Shown: positions 1-7,397 of the stretch, one piece after another
How the letters are laid out: the number at the start of each line of letters is the position of its first letter
Position numbering within the stretch: position 1 is the first letter of the stretch
NCBI GenBank assembly: GCA_014859985.1
Contig: JACZKN010000507.1
Location: 1 to 7,397 of the forward strand
Origin: Candidatus Krumholzibacteriia bacterium
Lineage (GTDB): Bacteria > Krumholzibacteriota > Krumholzibacteriia > LZORAL124-64-63
Length of the DNA: 7,397 bases
Reading direction: 5' to 3'
Made by a program: the position numbers and the translations under genes
The notes under the pieces: model-generated
What the model was told of the DNA's origin: nothing
What the model saw: only the letters and a program-made list of their open reading frames with translations
Databases searched by the model: none

Positions 1-311
1 GGCAGGGGGCGGCCGGGGTCGGTGCCCCGGGTCACGGTGATGCGCAGCCGACCGTCACGGTCGGCGTAGCCGTTGCGCTCTACCAGTTCGGCGATGATCC
101 CCGCCAGGCCGCCCTGGTCCTCGGGCAGGCGCAGGTCCAGGGCCGCCGCGTGGCGGGCCAGCCGGTCGTGGTGGGCGGCCAGGTCCAGCGGGCGGCCCCG
201 GTACAGGCGCAAGGTGGTGTAGACGCCGTCGCCGTAGAGGAACCCGCCGTCCCAGATGGAGATGCGGGCGGACGCGCCGTCCTGGTACTCGCCGTCCAGG
301 TAGACGATCAC
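1..311 (-). CDS. class IV PLP-dependent aminotransferase, N-terminal part (gene continues past left edge)
   Basis: This is the first 103 codons of a fold-type IV PLP enzyme, the family of D-amino acid and branched-chain aminotransferases and aminodeoxychorismate lyase. Visible signs are the opening strand VYLDGEY (residues 3-9), ISIWDGGFLYGDGVYTTLR (17-35), which matches the family's 'D.G...GDGV.ETLR' signature, the helix HHDRLARHAAALDL (47-60), and LRITVTRG (89-96). The PLP lysine normally lies near residue 140-160, so it is off the window and the exact substrate cannot be read. The chosen start is GTG at 309-311, because an AAAGG sits 7 nt before it and the family usually begins just before this first strand; no ATG is available nearby. 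The reading frame stays open upstream through the repeat, so a slightly longer N-terminus is possible. The gene follows the TPR gene in the same direction and may share its transcript. Family call is secure; subfamily is not. Confidence 0.85.
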   Translation of the reverse strand, partial: MIVYLDGEYQDGASARISIWDGGFLYGDGVYTTLRLYRGRPLDLAAHHDRLARHAAALDLRLPEDQGGLAGIIAELVERNGYADRDGRLRITVTRGTDPGRPL

Positions 312-381
312 CGGGGTGCCTTTCGCGCCGGGGCTGCCGGGTCCGGACGGGACCCGGCGTGGGCGCAGTGTGGCACAGGGG

Positions 382-464
382 CCGCGGCCGGGCAAGGGGC
401 CGCGGCGGGACAGGATCAGCCCGCGGCCCCTTGCCCGGCCGCGGGCTGATCCTGTCCCGCCGCG
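382..464. repeat. 83-bp palindromic element with two alternative perfect stems
   Basis: The segment has the order A-B-A'-B'. A (382-405, 24 nt) is the exact reverse complement of A' (421-444), and B (406-420) is the exact reverse complement of B' (445-459). Because the ends of A' are themselves complementary, a second and longer hairpin also exists: 401-428 pairs perfectly with 437-464 (28 bp, 8-nt loop). The first fold is a 24-bp stem with a 15-nt loop. The two folds share bases and exclude each other. No T-run follows the stem on either strand, so it does not look like a standard intrinsic terminator. It sits exactly where the TPR gene loses coding character, and 70 nt before the aminotransferase start. 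It could be a REP-like or other small palindromic element, a structured RNA, or an assembly fold-back artefact; sequence alone cannot decide. Confidence 0.85.
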
Positions 465-1053
465 TGGCCTCGGCCTGCAGGTCGAAGCGGCGGCGGGCGA
501 TCTCCGCGTGGGACCGCGCGTCGAGGTAGGTGTCGCAGGCGGCGATCGCCGCGGCCAGGTCGCCCGCGGCCACCTCCACGTCGCACAGGTTCAAAAGGGC
601 GTTGGCGTGGTCCGGGCACCCTGCCAGGGTCAGGCGCAGCTCGGCCCGCGCCTCGGCCAGATGACCCCGCATGAAGGCCGCCACCGCCAGGTTGTTGCGG
701 GCGTCCGCATCGGCGGGCAGCAGGGCCGCGACCGCGGCGAAATCGTCGTGGGCGGCGTCGAACTTCTCCTGGGCCATGCGCACCACGCCCCGGTTGTAGA
801 GGGCGTCGGTATGGTCGGGCATGGCGGACAGGACCCGTCCGTAGCAGGCCTCGGCCCGGGCGGCCTCGCCCAGGGCGGCGTACAGGGCGGCCAGGCGGCC
901 CCAACCCTCGGCCTGATCGGGGGCGCTGCCCACGACGTCCTCGAAGTGGCGCAGTGCGGTCGGCAGGTCGCCCACCTCCAGGGCGGCCCTTCCCGATTCC
1001 AGGGCGGCGCGGATCACGGCGTCGGTGGCGGGGGTCTCAGCTGCGCTCGTCAT
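465..1053 (-). CDS. TPR-repeat protein, C-terminal end uncertain
   Basis: About 196 residues of a tetratricopeptide-repeat protein, a helical scaffold for protein-protein contacts. Five TPR units of 33-34 residues can be read at roughly residues 15-48, 49-82, 83-116, 117-150 and 151-183, with the typical W/L-G-Y-A-F-A-P pattern (for example LAALYAALGEAARAEACYGRVLSAMP). A final charged helix follows (IARRRFDLQAEA). No signal peptide or membrane segment is seen. The start is ATG at 1051-1053 with AAGGAG 5 nt upstream (1059-1064); the frame is open further upstream but that part is Arg/Pro-rich and non-coding in style. At residue 197 the gene runs into the palindromic element. The same frame then continues without stop to TGA at 55-57, which would give 332 residues, but the last ~135 are Arg/Pro/Gly-rich and overlap the aminotransferase in another frame. 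I therefore give only the credible part. Partner and role are unknown. Confidence 0.75.
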
Positions 1054-1300
1054 CGCGGCTCCTTGGCTGGACGGTGCGGCCGCGGCGGGGTGCCGCGGCG
1101 GTGGTTTCGGTCGGGAACGCAAGGCGCGTGCCGCGCCCCGGACGCCCCCGGCCCGGGCACGGGCTCGACAAGATGTTGAAGGAAAGACGGTTGAGCGGGC
1201 CGGAAACCGTCCGCGACAAGGCCGCGCGAACCGCGGGCCGGCCCGCCGTGGCCGGTTTCCTGGCTCCGGTGGGGAATTGCCGGACGCGGCGGGTGCATGG

Positions 1301-1328
1301 TTGACACACCTAAACGTTCTGTTATTTT
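1301..1328 (+). promoter_or_regulatory. sigma-70-like promoter candidate for the nuo operon
   Basis: A perfect -35 hexamer TTGACA (1301-1306) is followed after 16 nt by TATTTT (1323-1328, 4 of 6 matches to TATAAT). It lies in the only AT-rich island of the intergenic region (about 1300-1345), which stands out sharply in this GC-rich DNA. Transcription would start near 1335 and leave a leader of roughly 105 nt before nuoA. The -10 is imperfect, so an activator or a slightly different register is possible. No clear operator palindrome was recognised. Confidence 0.6.
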
Positions 1329-1401
1329 TGCAACAAGACAACTCGGGATCCGGGGCGCGCGCCGCCGATTCCGGGCTGGAACCGGGCGGTGCGCCGCGGC
1401 C

Positions 1402-1424
1402 GGACGGCGGAAAGCTCCGCGTCC
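1402..1424 (+). other. leader hairpin upstream of the nuoA ribosome-binding site
   Basis: GGAC (1402-1405) pairs with GTCC (1421-1424) and GCGGA (1407-1411) with TCCGC (1416-1420). This leaves one bulged G (1406) and a 4-nt loop. It ends 7 nt before the nuoA Shine-Dalgarno (GGGAGG, 1432-1437). It has no T-run, so it is not a terminator. It could stabilise the 5' end of the message, or simply reflect GC richness. Confidence 0.35.
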
Positions 1425-1441
1425 TTCGGCAGGGAGGCTCC

Positions 1442-1813
1442 ATGTTCGAGCAGTTCATCCCCGTGCTCATGGTCCTGGCCGTGGCCGCCCTGTTCGCCGG
1501 GCTGTTCCTGGGCCTGAGCAACTGGCTGGGGCCGCGCCGGCCCGACCCGTTGAAGGACTCGACCTACGAGTGCGGCATCCCGGTGCGCGGCTCGACCCAG
1601 ATCCGTTTCTTCGTGCGGTTCTTCCTGGTGGCGATCTTCTTCCTGCTGTTCGACCTGGAGGCGGTCTTCATCTACCCCTGGGTCATCGTCTACCGGGCCA
1701 TGCTCGAGGCCGGCCACGGCGCCTTCGCGCTGGCGGAGATGGGCACCTTCGCCTTCGTCCTGCTGGTGGGCTTCGTCTACATCTGGAGGAAAGGCGGCCT
1801 GGAGTGGCAGTAG
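1442..1813 (+). CDS. nuoA: NADH-quinone oxidoreductase subunit A
   Basis: Small membrane subunit of complex I at the junction between the peripheral and membrane arms; its first loop lines the quinone cavity. The 123-residue length is normal for the family. Three membrane helices are visible at about residues 5-28, 58-83 and 98-115. Between the first two is the conserved loop with DSTYECGIPV (39-48), whose Cys44 is the family's invariant loop cysteine, and the second helix carries FFLVAIFFLLFDLEAVF (60-76) with the conserved acidic pair Asp71/Glu73. Start is ATG 1442-1444 with GGGAGG at 1432-1437, a short 4-nt spacing. It is the first gene of the operon, about 105 nt after the promoter candidate. 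Its last 10 nt overlap the start of nuoB, so translation of the two is probably coupled. Confidence 0.97.
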   Translation: MFEQFIPVLMVLAVAALFAGLFLGLSNWLGPRRPDPLKDSTYECGIPVRGSTQIRFFVRFFLVAIFFLLFDLEAVFIYPWVIVYRAMLEAGHGAFALAEMGTFAFVLLVGFVYIWRKGGLEWQ

Positions 1814-2316
1814 ATCTCGAGAACCCCAGCAACTACCTCACGACGCGGCTGCGCCAGGCGGTCAACTGGGGGCGGAAGTACAGCCTCTGGCCGCTGCCCT
1901 TCGGCGTGGCCTGCTGCGCCATCGAGTTCATGAGCACGGTGTCCAGCTACAACGACATCAGCCGCTTCGGTGCCGAGCTGGTGCGATTCTCGCCGCGCCA
2001 GAGCGACCTGATGATCATCGCCGGCACCATCAGCTACAAGCAGGCGCCGATCCTCAAGACCATCTACGCCCAGATGGCCGAGCCCAAGTGGGTCATCGCC
2101 ATGGGCGTGTGCGCCAGCAGCGGCGGCTTCTACAACAACTACAGCACCCTGCAGGGGGCGGACAGGGTGATCCCGGTGGACATGTACGTGGCGGGCTGCC
2201 CGCCCACGCCGGAGAACCTCCTCTATTCGCTGACACTGATCCAGGAGAAGGTCGAGAAGGAAGGCCTGGTGCCCGCGCGCGTGCGGCACCCCGGCTTCAG
2301 CGAGGCCCTGGCCTGA
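1804..2316 (+). CDS. nuoB: NADH-quinone oxidoreductase subunit B
   Basis: 170-residue subunit that holds cluster N2, the last Fe-S centre, which passes electrons to quinone. The four N2 ligands are present: the adjacent Cys37-Cys38 in FGVACCAIEFM (33-43), Cys103 in MGVCASSGG (100-108), and Cys132 in VAGCPPTPE (129-137). The stretch DISRFGAELVRFSPRQSDLMI (51-71) is the family's usual DxxRFGAE...SPRQADLM block. The start is GTG at 1804-1806, inside the end of nuoA in another frame; the next in-frame ATG (codon 43) would remove the CC motif. A purine-rich GGAGGAAAGG (1785-1794) lies upstream with somewhat long spacing, as is common for coupled genes. It acts with the NuoD part of NuoCD to form the quinone pocket. 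Confidence 0.96.
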   Translation: MAVDLENPSNYLTTRLRQAVNWGRKYSLWPLPFGVACCAIEFMSTVSSYNDISRFGAELVRFSPRQSDLMIIAGTISYKQAPILKTIYAQMAEPKWVIAMGVCASSGGFYNNYSTLQGADRVIPVDMYVAGCPPTPENLLYSLTLIQEKVEKEGLVPARVRHPGFSEALA

Positions 2317-2353
2317 GCCCGCCCGCGGGGAACGGCCGCGACACCCTCAGCCC

Positions 2354-2380
2354 GGGCCGGGCCGCGCCTGCGGCCGGCCC
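2354..2380 (+). other. hairpin in the nuoB-nuoCD gap
   Basis: The 79-nt gap (2317-2395) is the only sizeable gap inside the operon. GCCGC (2361-2365) pairs with GCGGC (2370-2374) around a 4-nt loop. After one bulged G (2360), GGGCCG (2354-2359) pairs with CGGCCC (2375-2380). It ends just before the AGGGA (2382-2386) that serves nuoCD. With no T-run it is not an intrinsic terminator. It may be an mRNA processing or stability element, or chance structure in GC-rich DNA. Confidence 0.35.
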
Positions 2381-2395
2381 CAGGGACGGACAAGC

Positions 2396-4117
2396 ATGAG
2401 CCAGAAGCTCGTCGAGCGACTGCAGCGGGAATTCGGGGCGGACATCCTGGCCACGGCCACCAACCACGGCGACGAGTCCGTGACCGTCGCCCCCGAGCGC
2501 CTGCGTGACGTCCTGGCGCACCTGCGCGGCAAGGAGGGCTGCGAGCAGCTCTCGGACGTGGTCGGCGTCGACTTCCCCGGGCGCGACCGGCGCTTCCAGG
2601 TGGTCTACCTGCTGCGGTCGTGGGCGAAGAACCACCGCCTGCAGGTGAAGGTCGACGTGGCCGAGGACGAGGCCGTGCCCACGGTCAGCGACCTCTACCG
2701 CAGCGCCGACTGGGCCGAGCGCGAGGTCTGGGACCTCTTCGGCGTGCCGTTCTCCGGCCACCCGGACCTGCGCCGCATCCTCTGCCACCACGAGTTCGAG
2801 GGCCACGCCCTGCGCAAGGACTATCCCATCGAACAGGGCCAGGAGTGCAGCCGGCCGGAGAAGCTCTTCACCGACGCGGACGTCGCCCGGGCGGCGCAGC
2901 GGGCCACCGCCGTGGTCAGCGACCCCGGCGGGGTGGTGGACGAGGTGCACCCCTCGGACCTGCTGACGGTCAACATCGGCCCCAGCCACCCGGCCACCCA
3001 CGGCGCGCTGCGCGCCGAACTCCTGCTCGACGGCGAGACCATCCTCGAGGCGCGCACCGAGATCGGCTACATCCACCGCTGCTTCGAGAAGGAGGCGGAG
3101 GACCACACCTGGGCCCAGGTGATGCCCTACACCGACCGGCTGAACTACTGCTCGGCCATGCTGAACAACTCGATCTACGCCATGGCCGTGGAGAAGCTGC
3201 TCGGCGTGGAGGCGACACCGCGGGCGCAGGCCATCCGGGTGATCGTCAGCGAGCTGTCGCGCATCATCGACCACCTGGTCTGCGTGTGCGCGAACCTGGT
3301 GGACATCGGGGCGCTCACCAACTACTGGTACCTGTACAACGTGCGCGAGAGCATCTACGAGTCGCTGGAGAAGCTCTGCGGCTCGCGGTTGACCACCAAC
3401 TACGCGCGCATCGGCGGCATGAGCCACGACCTCTACGACGGCTTCGCCGCCGAGATCGGCCACAAGCTGGACCAGCTGCTCGAGGGCCACTCCGACGTGA
3501 TGAAGCTCGTGGCGCGCAACCGCATCTTCCTGGACCGGACCGTGGGCGTGGGCGTGATCGGCCGGGCGGACGCCCTGAACTGGGGCTACACCGGGCCCTG
3601 CCTGCGCGCGACCGGGCTGGCCTACGACCTGCGCAGGCACGCGCCCTACTCGGGCTACGAGCAGTACGAGTTCGACGTGCCCACGGGCGAGCAGGGCGAC
3701 ACCCACGACCGCATCATGGTGCGCATGGCGGAGATCATCCAGAGCCGGTCCATCGTGCTGCAGGCCCTGGACAAGCTGCCCGACGGGCCGCTGAACATCG
3801 ACGACCACCGGGTCGTGCTGCCGCCCAAGCGGACGGTCTACGACACCATCGAGGGCGTCATGAACCAGTTCAAGCTGGTGTACGAGGGCATCCGCGTGCC
3901 GCGGGGCGAGGCCTACGGCTTCGGCGAAGGCGCCAACGGCGAGCTGGGCTACTGGTGCATCAGTGACGGCAGCGGGCGACCGTACCGCATGAAGGTGCGG
4001 CCCCCCTGCTTCCCCGTCTTCTCGTCCTACGCGCAGCTGGTCCAGGGCGGCATGATCCCCGACGCGATCGCGACCCTGGGCAGCCTGAACATCATCGCCG
4101 GCGAGCTGGACCGCTAG
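2396..4117 (+). CDS. nuoCD: NADH-quinone oxidoreductase fused subunit C/D
   Basis: 573-residue fusion of the 30-kDa (NuoC) and 49-kDa (NuoD) subunits, the core of the quinone-reducing module. NuoC covers about residues 1-145, with the family signature EREVWDLFGVPFSGHPDLRR (108-127). A linker (about 146-188) leads to NuoD, which opens with NIGPSHPATHGALR (193-206). His198 and His202 there, and Tyr251 in DRLNYCSAMLNN, occupy the conserved positions of the quinone-site His and Tyr known from Thermus and mitochondrial enzymes. Further NuoD landmarks are RIGGMSHDL (338-346), TGPCLRATG (399-407), PYSGYEQYEFDVP (417-429), ISDGSGRPYRMKVR (522-535) and the C-terminal IIAGELDR. The ATG at 2396 has AGGGA (2382-2386) 9 nt before it. 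The fusion is also found in enterobacteria and some other phyla; many bacteria keep the two genes apart. There is no stop or frameshift across the junction. Confidence 0.97.
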   Translation: MSQKLVERLQREFGADILATATNHGDESVTVAPERLRDVLAHLRGKEGCEQLSDVVGVDFPGRDRRFQVVYLLRSWAKNHRLQVKVDVAEDEAVPTVSDLYRSADWAEREVWDLFGVPFSGHPDLRRILCHHEFEGHALRKDYPIEQGQECSRPEKLFTDADVARAAQRATAVVSDPGGVVDEVHPSDLLTVNIGPSHPATHGALRAELLLDGETILEARTEIGYIHRCFEKEAEDHTWAQVMPYTDRLNYCSAMLNNSIYAMAVEKLLGVEATPRAQAIRVIVSELSRIIDHLVCVCANLVDIGALTNYWYLYNVRESIYESLEKLCGSRLTTNYARIGGMSHDLYDGFAAEIGHKLDQLLEGHSDVMKLVARNRIFLDRTVGVGVIGRADALNWGYTGPCLRATGLAYDLRRHAPYSGYEQYEFDVPTGEQGDTHDRIMVRMAEIIQSRSIVLQALDKLPDGPLNIDDHRVVLPPKRTVYDTIEGVMNQFKLVYEGIRVPRGEAYGFGEGANGELGYWCISDGSGRPYRMKVRPPCFPVFSSYAQLVQGGMIPDAIATLGSLNIIAGELDR

Positions 4118-4147
4118 GTCCGCACGCCAGGGAAAGGCCGATCGACG

Positions 4148-4690
4148 ATGAGCAAGCAGCTGGACGCCAAGGCCCCGTGGACGCCCGCGACCGGGACCCG
4201 CGCGCGCATCGACGAGGCGCTGCGGCGGTACCCGACCAAGGCCAGCGCGATCATGCCCTGCATCTGGGCCATCCAGGACGAGCTCGGCCACGTGCCGCCC
4301 GCGGGCGTCGACCTGCTGGTGGCCGAGCTGGGGGTCACCCGCGCCCGGGTGCACGAGGTCCTCAGCTTCTACACCATGTTCCGCACCGAGCCCCAGGCCG
4401 ACCACGTGCTGCAGGTCTGCCACAACATCAGCTGCCACATCCTGGGCGCCCGCCCGCTGATCGCCCACCTGGAGAAGCGCCTGGGCGTGCGCCTGGGCGA
4501 GACCACCCCCGACGGCAGGTTCGCCCTCGAGGGCGTCGAATGCCTGGGCGCCTGCGGCCACGGGCCCTGCCTGCAGCTGGGCAAGCACCTGTACGAGCAC
4601 CTGACCCCGGAGAAGGCCGACGCCCTCCTGGACAGCCTGCGCCGGGGCCAGGTCCCGCGCGCCGACACCGACCGGGAACTGGAGGACTGA
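4148..4690 (+). CDS. nuoE: NADH-quinone oxidoreductase subunit E (24 kDa)
   Basis: 180-residue thioredoxin-like [2Fe-2S] subunit of the NADH-oxidising arm, holding cluster N1a next to the FMN of NuoF. The four ligands follow the family spacing: Cys91 and Cys96 (QVCHNISC), then Cys132 and Cys136 (ECLGAC). The N-terminal helical part (about 17-75) contains AIMPCIWAIQDELGHVP (34-50) and the conserved VLSFYTMFRTEP (71-82). The C-terminal 10-20 residues are charged and not conserved. Start is ATG 4148, 30 nt after nuoCD, with AAAGG 10 nt upstream. The last codons contain the Shine-Dalgarno for nuoF, so the two are probably translated together. Confidence 0.96.
   Translation: MSKQLDAKAPWTPATGTRARIDEALRRYPTKASAIMPCIWAIQDELGHVPPAGVDLLVAELGVTRARVHEVLSFYTMFRTEPQADHVLQVCHNISCHILGARPLIAHLEKRLGVRLGETTPDGRFALEGVECLGACGHGPCLQLGKHLYEHLTPEKADALLDSLRRGQVPRADTDRELED
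4681..4686 (+). promoter_or_regulatory. ribosome-binding site fixing the TTG start of nuoF
   Basis: GGAGGA lies within the last codons of nuoE, and GGAGG ends 6 nt before TTG at 4692. The next in-frame ATG (4713) has no comparable site, so the TTG is the better start. Confidence 0.7.
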
Positions 4691-4691
4691 G

Positions 4692-5999
<1,308 letters not shown>

Positions 6000-6003
6000 G
6001 CAC

Positions 6004-7397
6004 ATGGCCAAGCTCACCATCGACGGCAGGGAGCTCGAGGTCCCGAACGGGACCCGGCTCTTCGACGCCTGCACCCTGGCCCGGGGCGAGGCGCTGCCGC
6101 ACTTCTGCTACCATCCCGACCTCTCCGTCGCCGGCGTCTGCCGTCTCTGCCAGGTGGAGGTGGAGGGGATACCCAAGCTGACCATCGCCTGCAACACCCT
6201 CGTCAAGGACGGCATGGTGGTGCACACCCGCAGCGAACGCGTGCGCAAGGCGGCGCAGCAGATCCTGGAGATGCACCTGATCAACCACCCGGTCGACTGT
6301 CCCATCTGCGACCAGGCCGGCGAGTGCGGGCTGCAGGACCAGTACATGAACTACGGCCTGTACGACTCCGAGGTGGAGGAGTCGGACAAGGTGAACAAGC
6401 AGAAGGTGCAGGTGATCGGGCCGCAGGTGATCCTGGACAAGGAGCGCTGCGTCCTGTGCACCCGCTGCGTGCGCTTCTGCGACGAGGTCACCGGCACCGG
6501 CGAGCTGGGCATCTTCTACCGCGGCGACCGGGCCGAGATCGGCGTGGCGCCCGGCGTCGAGCTGGACAACAACTACAGCGTCAACACCGTGGACATCTGC
6601 CCCGTGGGCGCGCTTACCAGCCGCGACTTCCGCTTCCAGAAGCGGGTCTGGATGCTCAAGAGCACCGAGTCGGTCTGCCCCGGCTGCGCCACCGGCTGCA
6701 ACGTGCGCGTCGACCACGAGGCGGGGCGCATCTACCGGCTCAAGCCCCGGCACAACGCCGAGGTCAACGGGCCGTGGATGTGCGACCTGGGCCGCCTGGT
6801 CTACAAGGCGGTGCACGACGAGAAGCGGCTGGCCGACCCGGCCGCGGGCGACGCGAGGCTGACCTGGGCGGACGCCGGCGCCCGCCTGGCGGGGATCGCC
6901 GCGGCGGGGATCGGCCTGGTGGTCACAAGCCCGCACCAGACCCTGGAGGAGCTCTGGCTGCTGCGCCGGGCAGGCGCCGGCGCACAGTTCTCGGGCGGCC
7001 TGGCCACGGCCGACCGGCGCGAGGGCGACGCCATCCTGCTGGACGCCGACCGCACCCCCAACCGGGCCGGGCTGGCCCTGCTGGGCCTGGCCGAGGATAC
7101 GCCGGAGCGCCTCGCGGCGCGCATCGCCGCCGCGCCGGGGGCCGTGCTGGTGCACGGCGGCGACCCGGCCGCCGAGCCTGCCGTCAAGGCGGCCCTTGCC
7201 GGGCGCACCGTGGTCTACCTGGGGACCCACCTGAACGAGACCGCCGGGCTGGCCGCCCTCGTGCTGCCGGGAGTGACCTGGGCCGAGAAGGCGGGCATCA
7301 TGGTCAACCGCCAGGGCCGCCTGCAGGAGCTCCGCCAGGCGGTGGCGCGGGCCGGCAACGCCCGCGAGGACTGGCGGGTGCTGGGCGACCTGCTGGC
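6004..7397 (+). CDS. nuoG: NADH-quinone oxidoreductase subunit G, 3' end cut by window
   Basis: 464 codons of the large Fe-S subunit are visible; the gene runs off the right edge. Domains in order: a ferredoxin-like [2Fe-2S] domain with Cys35, Cys46, Cys49 and Cys63 (N1b); the His95-x3-Cys99-x2-Cys102-x5-Cys108 motif (N5); CVLCTRC Cys149/152/155 with Cys199 in DICPVGAL (N4); then the molybdopterin-oxidoreductase-like part, starting with Cys225-x2-Cys228-x3-Cys232 and Cys260, the ligand pattern of the extra cluster N7. This last domain is unusually short: the late block GTHLNETAGLAALVLPG (407-423) with AEKAGIMVNRQGRLQ (427-441) appears only about 145 residues after Cys260, where full-length NuoG proteins have roughly twice that or more. 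No molybdopterin function is expected, as the domain is vestigial in complex I. Start is ATG 6004, 4 nt after nuoF, with GGGAGG (5989-5994) upstream. Confidence 0.95.
   Translation, partial: MAKLTIDGRELEVPNGTRLFDACTLARGEALPHFCYHPDLSVAGVCRLCQVEVEGIPKLTIACNTLVKDGMVVHTRSERVRKAAQQILEMHLINHPVDCPICDQAGECGLQDQYMNYGLYDSEVEESDKVNKQKVQVIGPQVILDKERCVLCTRCVRFCDEVTGTGELGIFYRGDRAEIGVAPGVELDNNYSVNTVDICPVGALTSRDFRFQKRVWMLKSTESVCPGCATGCNVRVDHEAGRIYRLKPRHNAEVNGPWMCDLGRLVYKAVHDEKRLADPAAGDARLTWADAGARLAGIAAAGIGLVVTSPHQTLEELWLLRRAGAGAQFSGGLATADRREGDAILLDADRTPNRAGLALLGLAEDTPERLAARIAAAPGAVLVHGGDPAAEPAVKAALAGRTVVYLGTHLNETAGLAALVLPGVTWAEKAGIMVNRQGRLQELRQAVARAGNAREDWRVLGDLL

Larger units (their letters stand above)
1054..1441. 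other. divergent intergenic region between TPR gene and nuoA
   Basis: 388 nt lie between two genes reading away from each other. It holds the nuo promoter candidate (from 1301), a leader hairpin (1402-1424), and an imperfect GC-rich inverted repeat with 8-bp outer arms (1202-1209 with 1253-1260). The part from 1054 to about 1290 is GC-rich, and the frames that run open across it give Arg/Pro/Gly-rich translations with no recognisable domain, so I see no gene there. The TPR gene needs a leftward promoter here, but I find no convincing -35/-10 pair on the minus strand. Confidence 0.6.

Noticed and set aside
401..464. Intrinsic transcription terminator
   Set aside because: The stem is strong, but no T-run follows it on either strand, and at 28 bp it is far longer than usual terminators.
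1202..1260. Inverted repeat (8-bp arms 1202-1209 and 1253-1260) as an operator or terminator
   Set aside because: The arms are short and 43 nt apart in GC-rich DNA; no T-run and no match to a known operator.
1307..1345. Leftward promoter for the TPR gene within the AT-rich island
   Set aside because: Candidate -35 boxes on the minus strand (such as TTGCAA) have no acceptable -10 at the right spacing.
1025..1441. N-terminal extension of nuoA reading through the intergenic region
   Set aside because: The added 139 residues are Arg/Ala/Gly-rich and unlike any NuoA, and the ATG at 1442 has its own Shine-Dalgarno.
1297..1803. Longer nuoB starting upstream inside nuoA
   Set aside because: The extra part is the out-of-frame shadow of nuoA; the GTG at 1804 gives the normal family length.

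Overview
The window is a very GC-rich piece of a Gram-negative-type bacterial chromosome. Its core is the first half of a respiratory complex I (NADH:quinone oxidoreductase) operon. Genes on the plus strand run nuoA, nuoB, nuoCD (one fused gene), nuoE, nuoF, then nuoG, which leaves the window on the right. The genes are tightly packed: nuoA and nuoB overlap by 10 nt, nuoE and nuoF are 1 nt apart, and nuoF and nuoG are 4 nt apart. This points to one polycistronic transcript with translational coupling. The GC content, NADH-linked nuoEFG set and fused nuoCD suit an uncultured high-GC bacterial phylum or a deltaproteobacterium-like lineage. I cannot place it more precisely from the sequence.

Region by region: 1-311 (minus) is the N-terminal third of a class IV PLP aminotransferase that runs off the left edge. 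382-464 is a remarkable inverted-repeat element. 465-1053 (minus) is a five-repeat TPR protein whose coding character stops exactly where the element begins, with no credible stop codon. 1054-1441 is the divergent intergenic region, with an AT-rich island holding a good sigma-70-like promoter (TTGACA at 1301) pointing at nuoA. 1442-7397 is the nuo operon.

How the genes work together: NuoE, NuoF and NuoG form the NADH-oxidising arm (FMN plus the Fe-S chain). NuoB and NuoCD carry the last cluster (N2) and the quinone-binding pocket. NuoA is the small membrane subunit at the junction with the proton-pumping arm, whose genes would lie to the right. All cluster-ligating cysteines expected in the visible parts are present, so the enzyme looks functional. 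I see no direct functional tie between the leftward TPR and aminotransferase genes and complex I.

The most unusual things are the palindromic element with two mutually exclusive perfect stems at the end of the TPR gene, and a strongly condensed molybdopterin-type domain in NuoG that still keeps the extra N7 cluster cysteines. I do not see an exotic new system (no defence, CRISPR or mobile genes).
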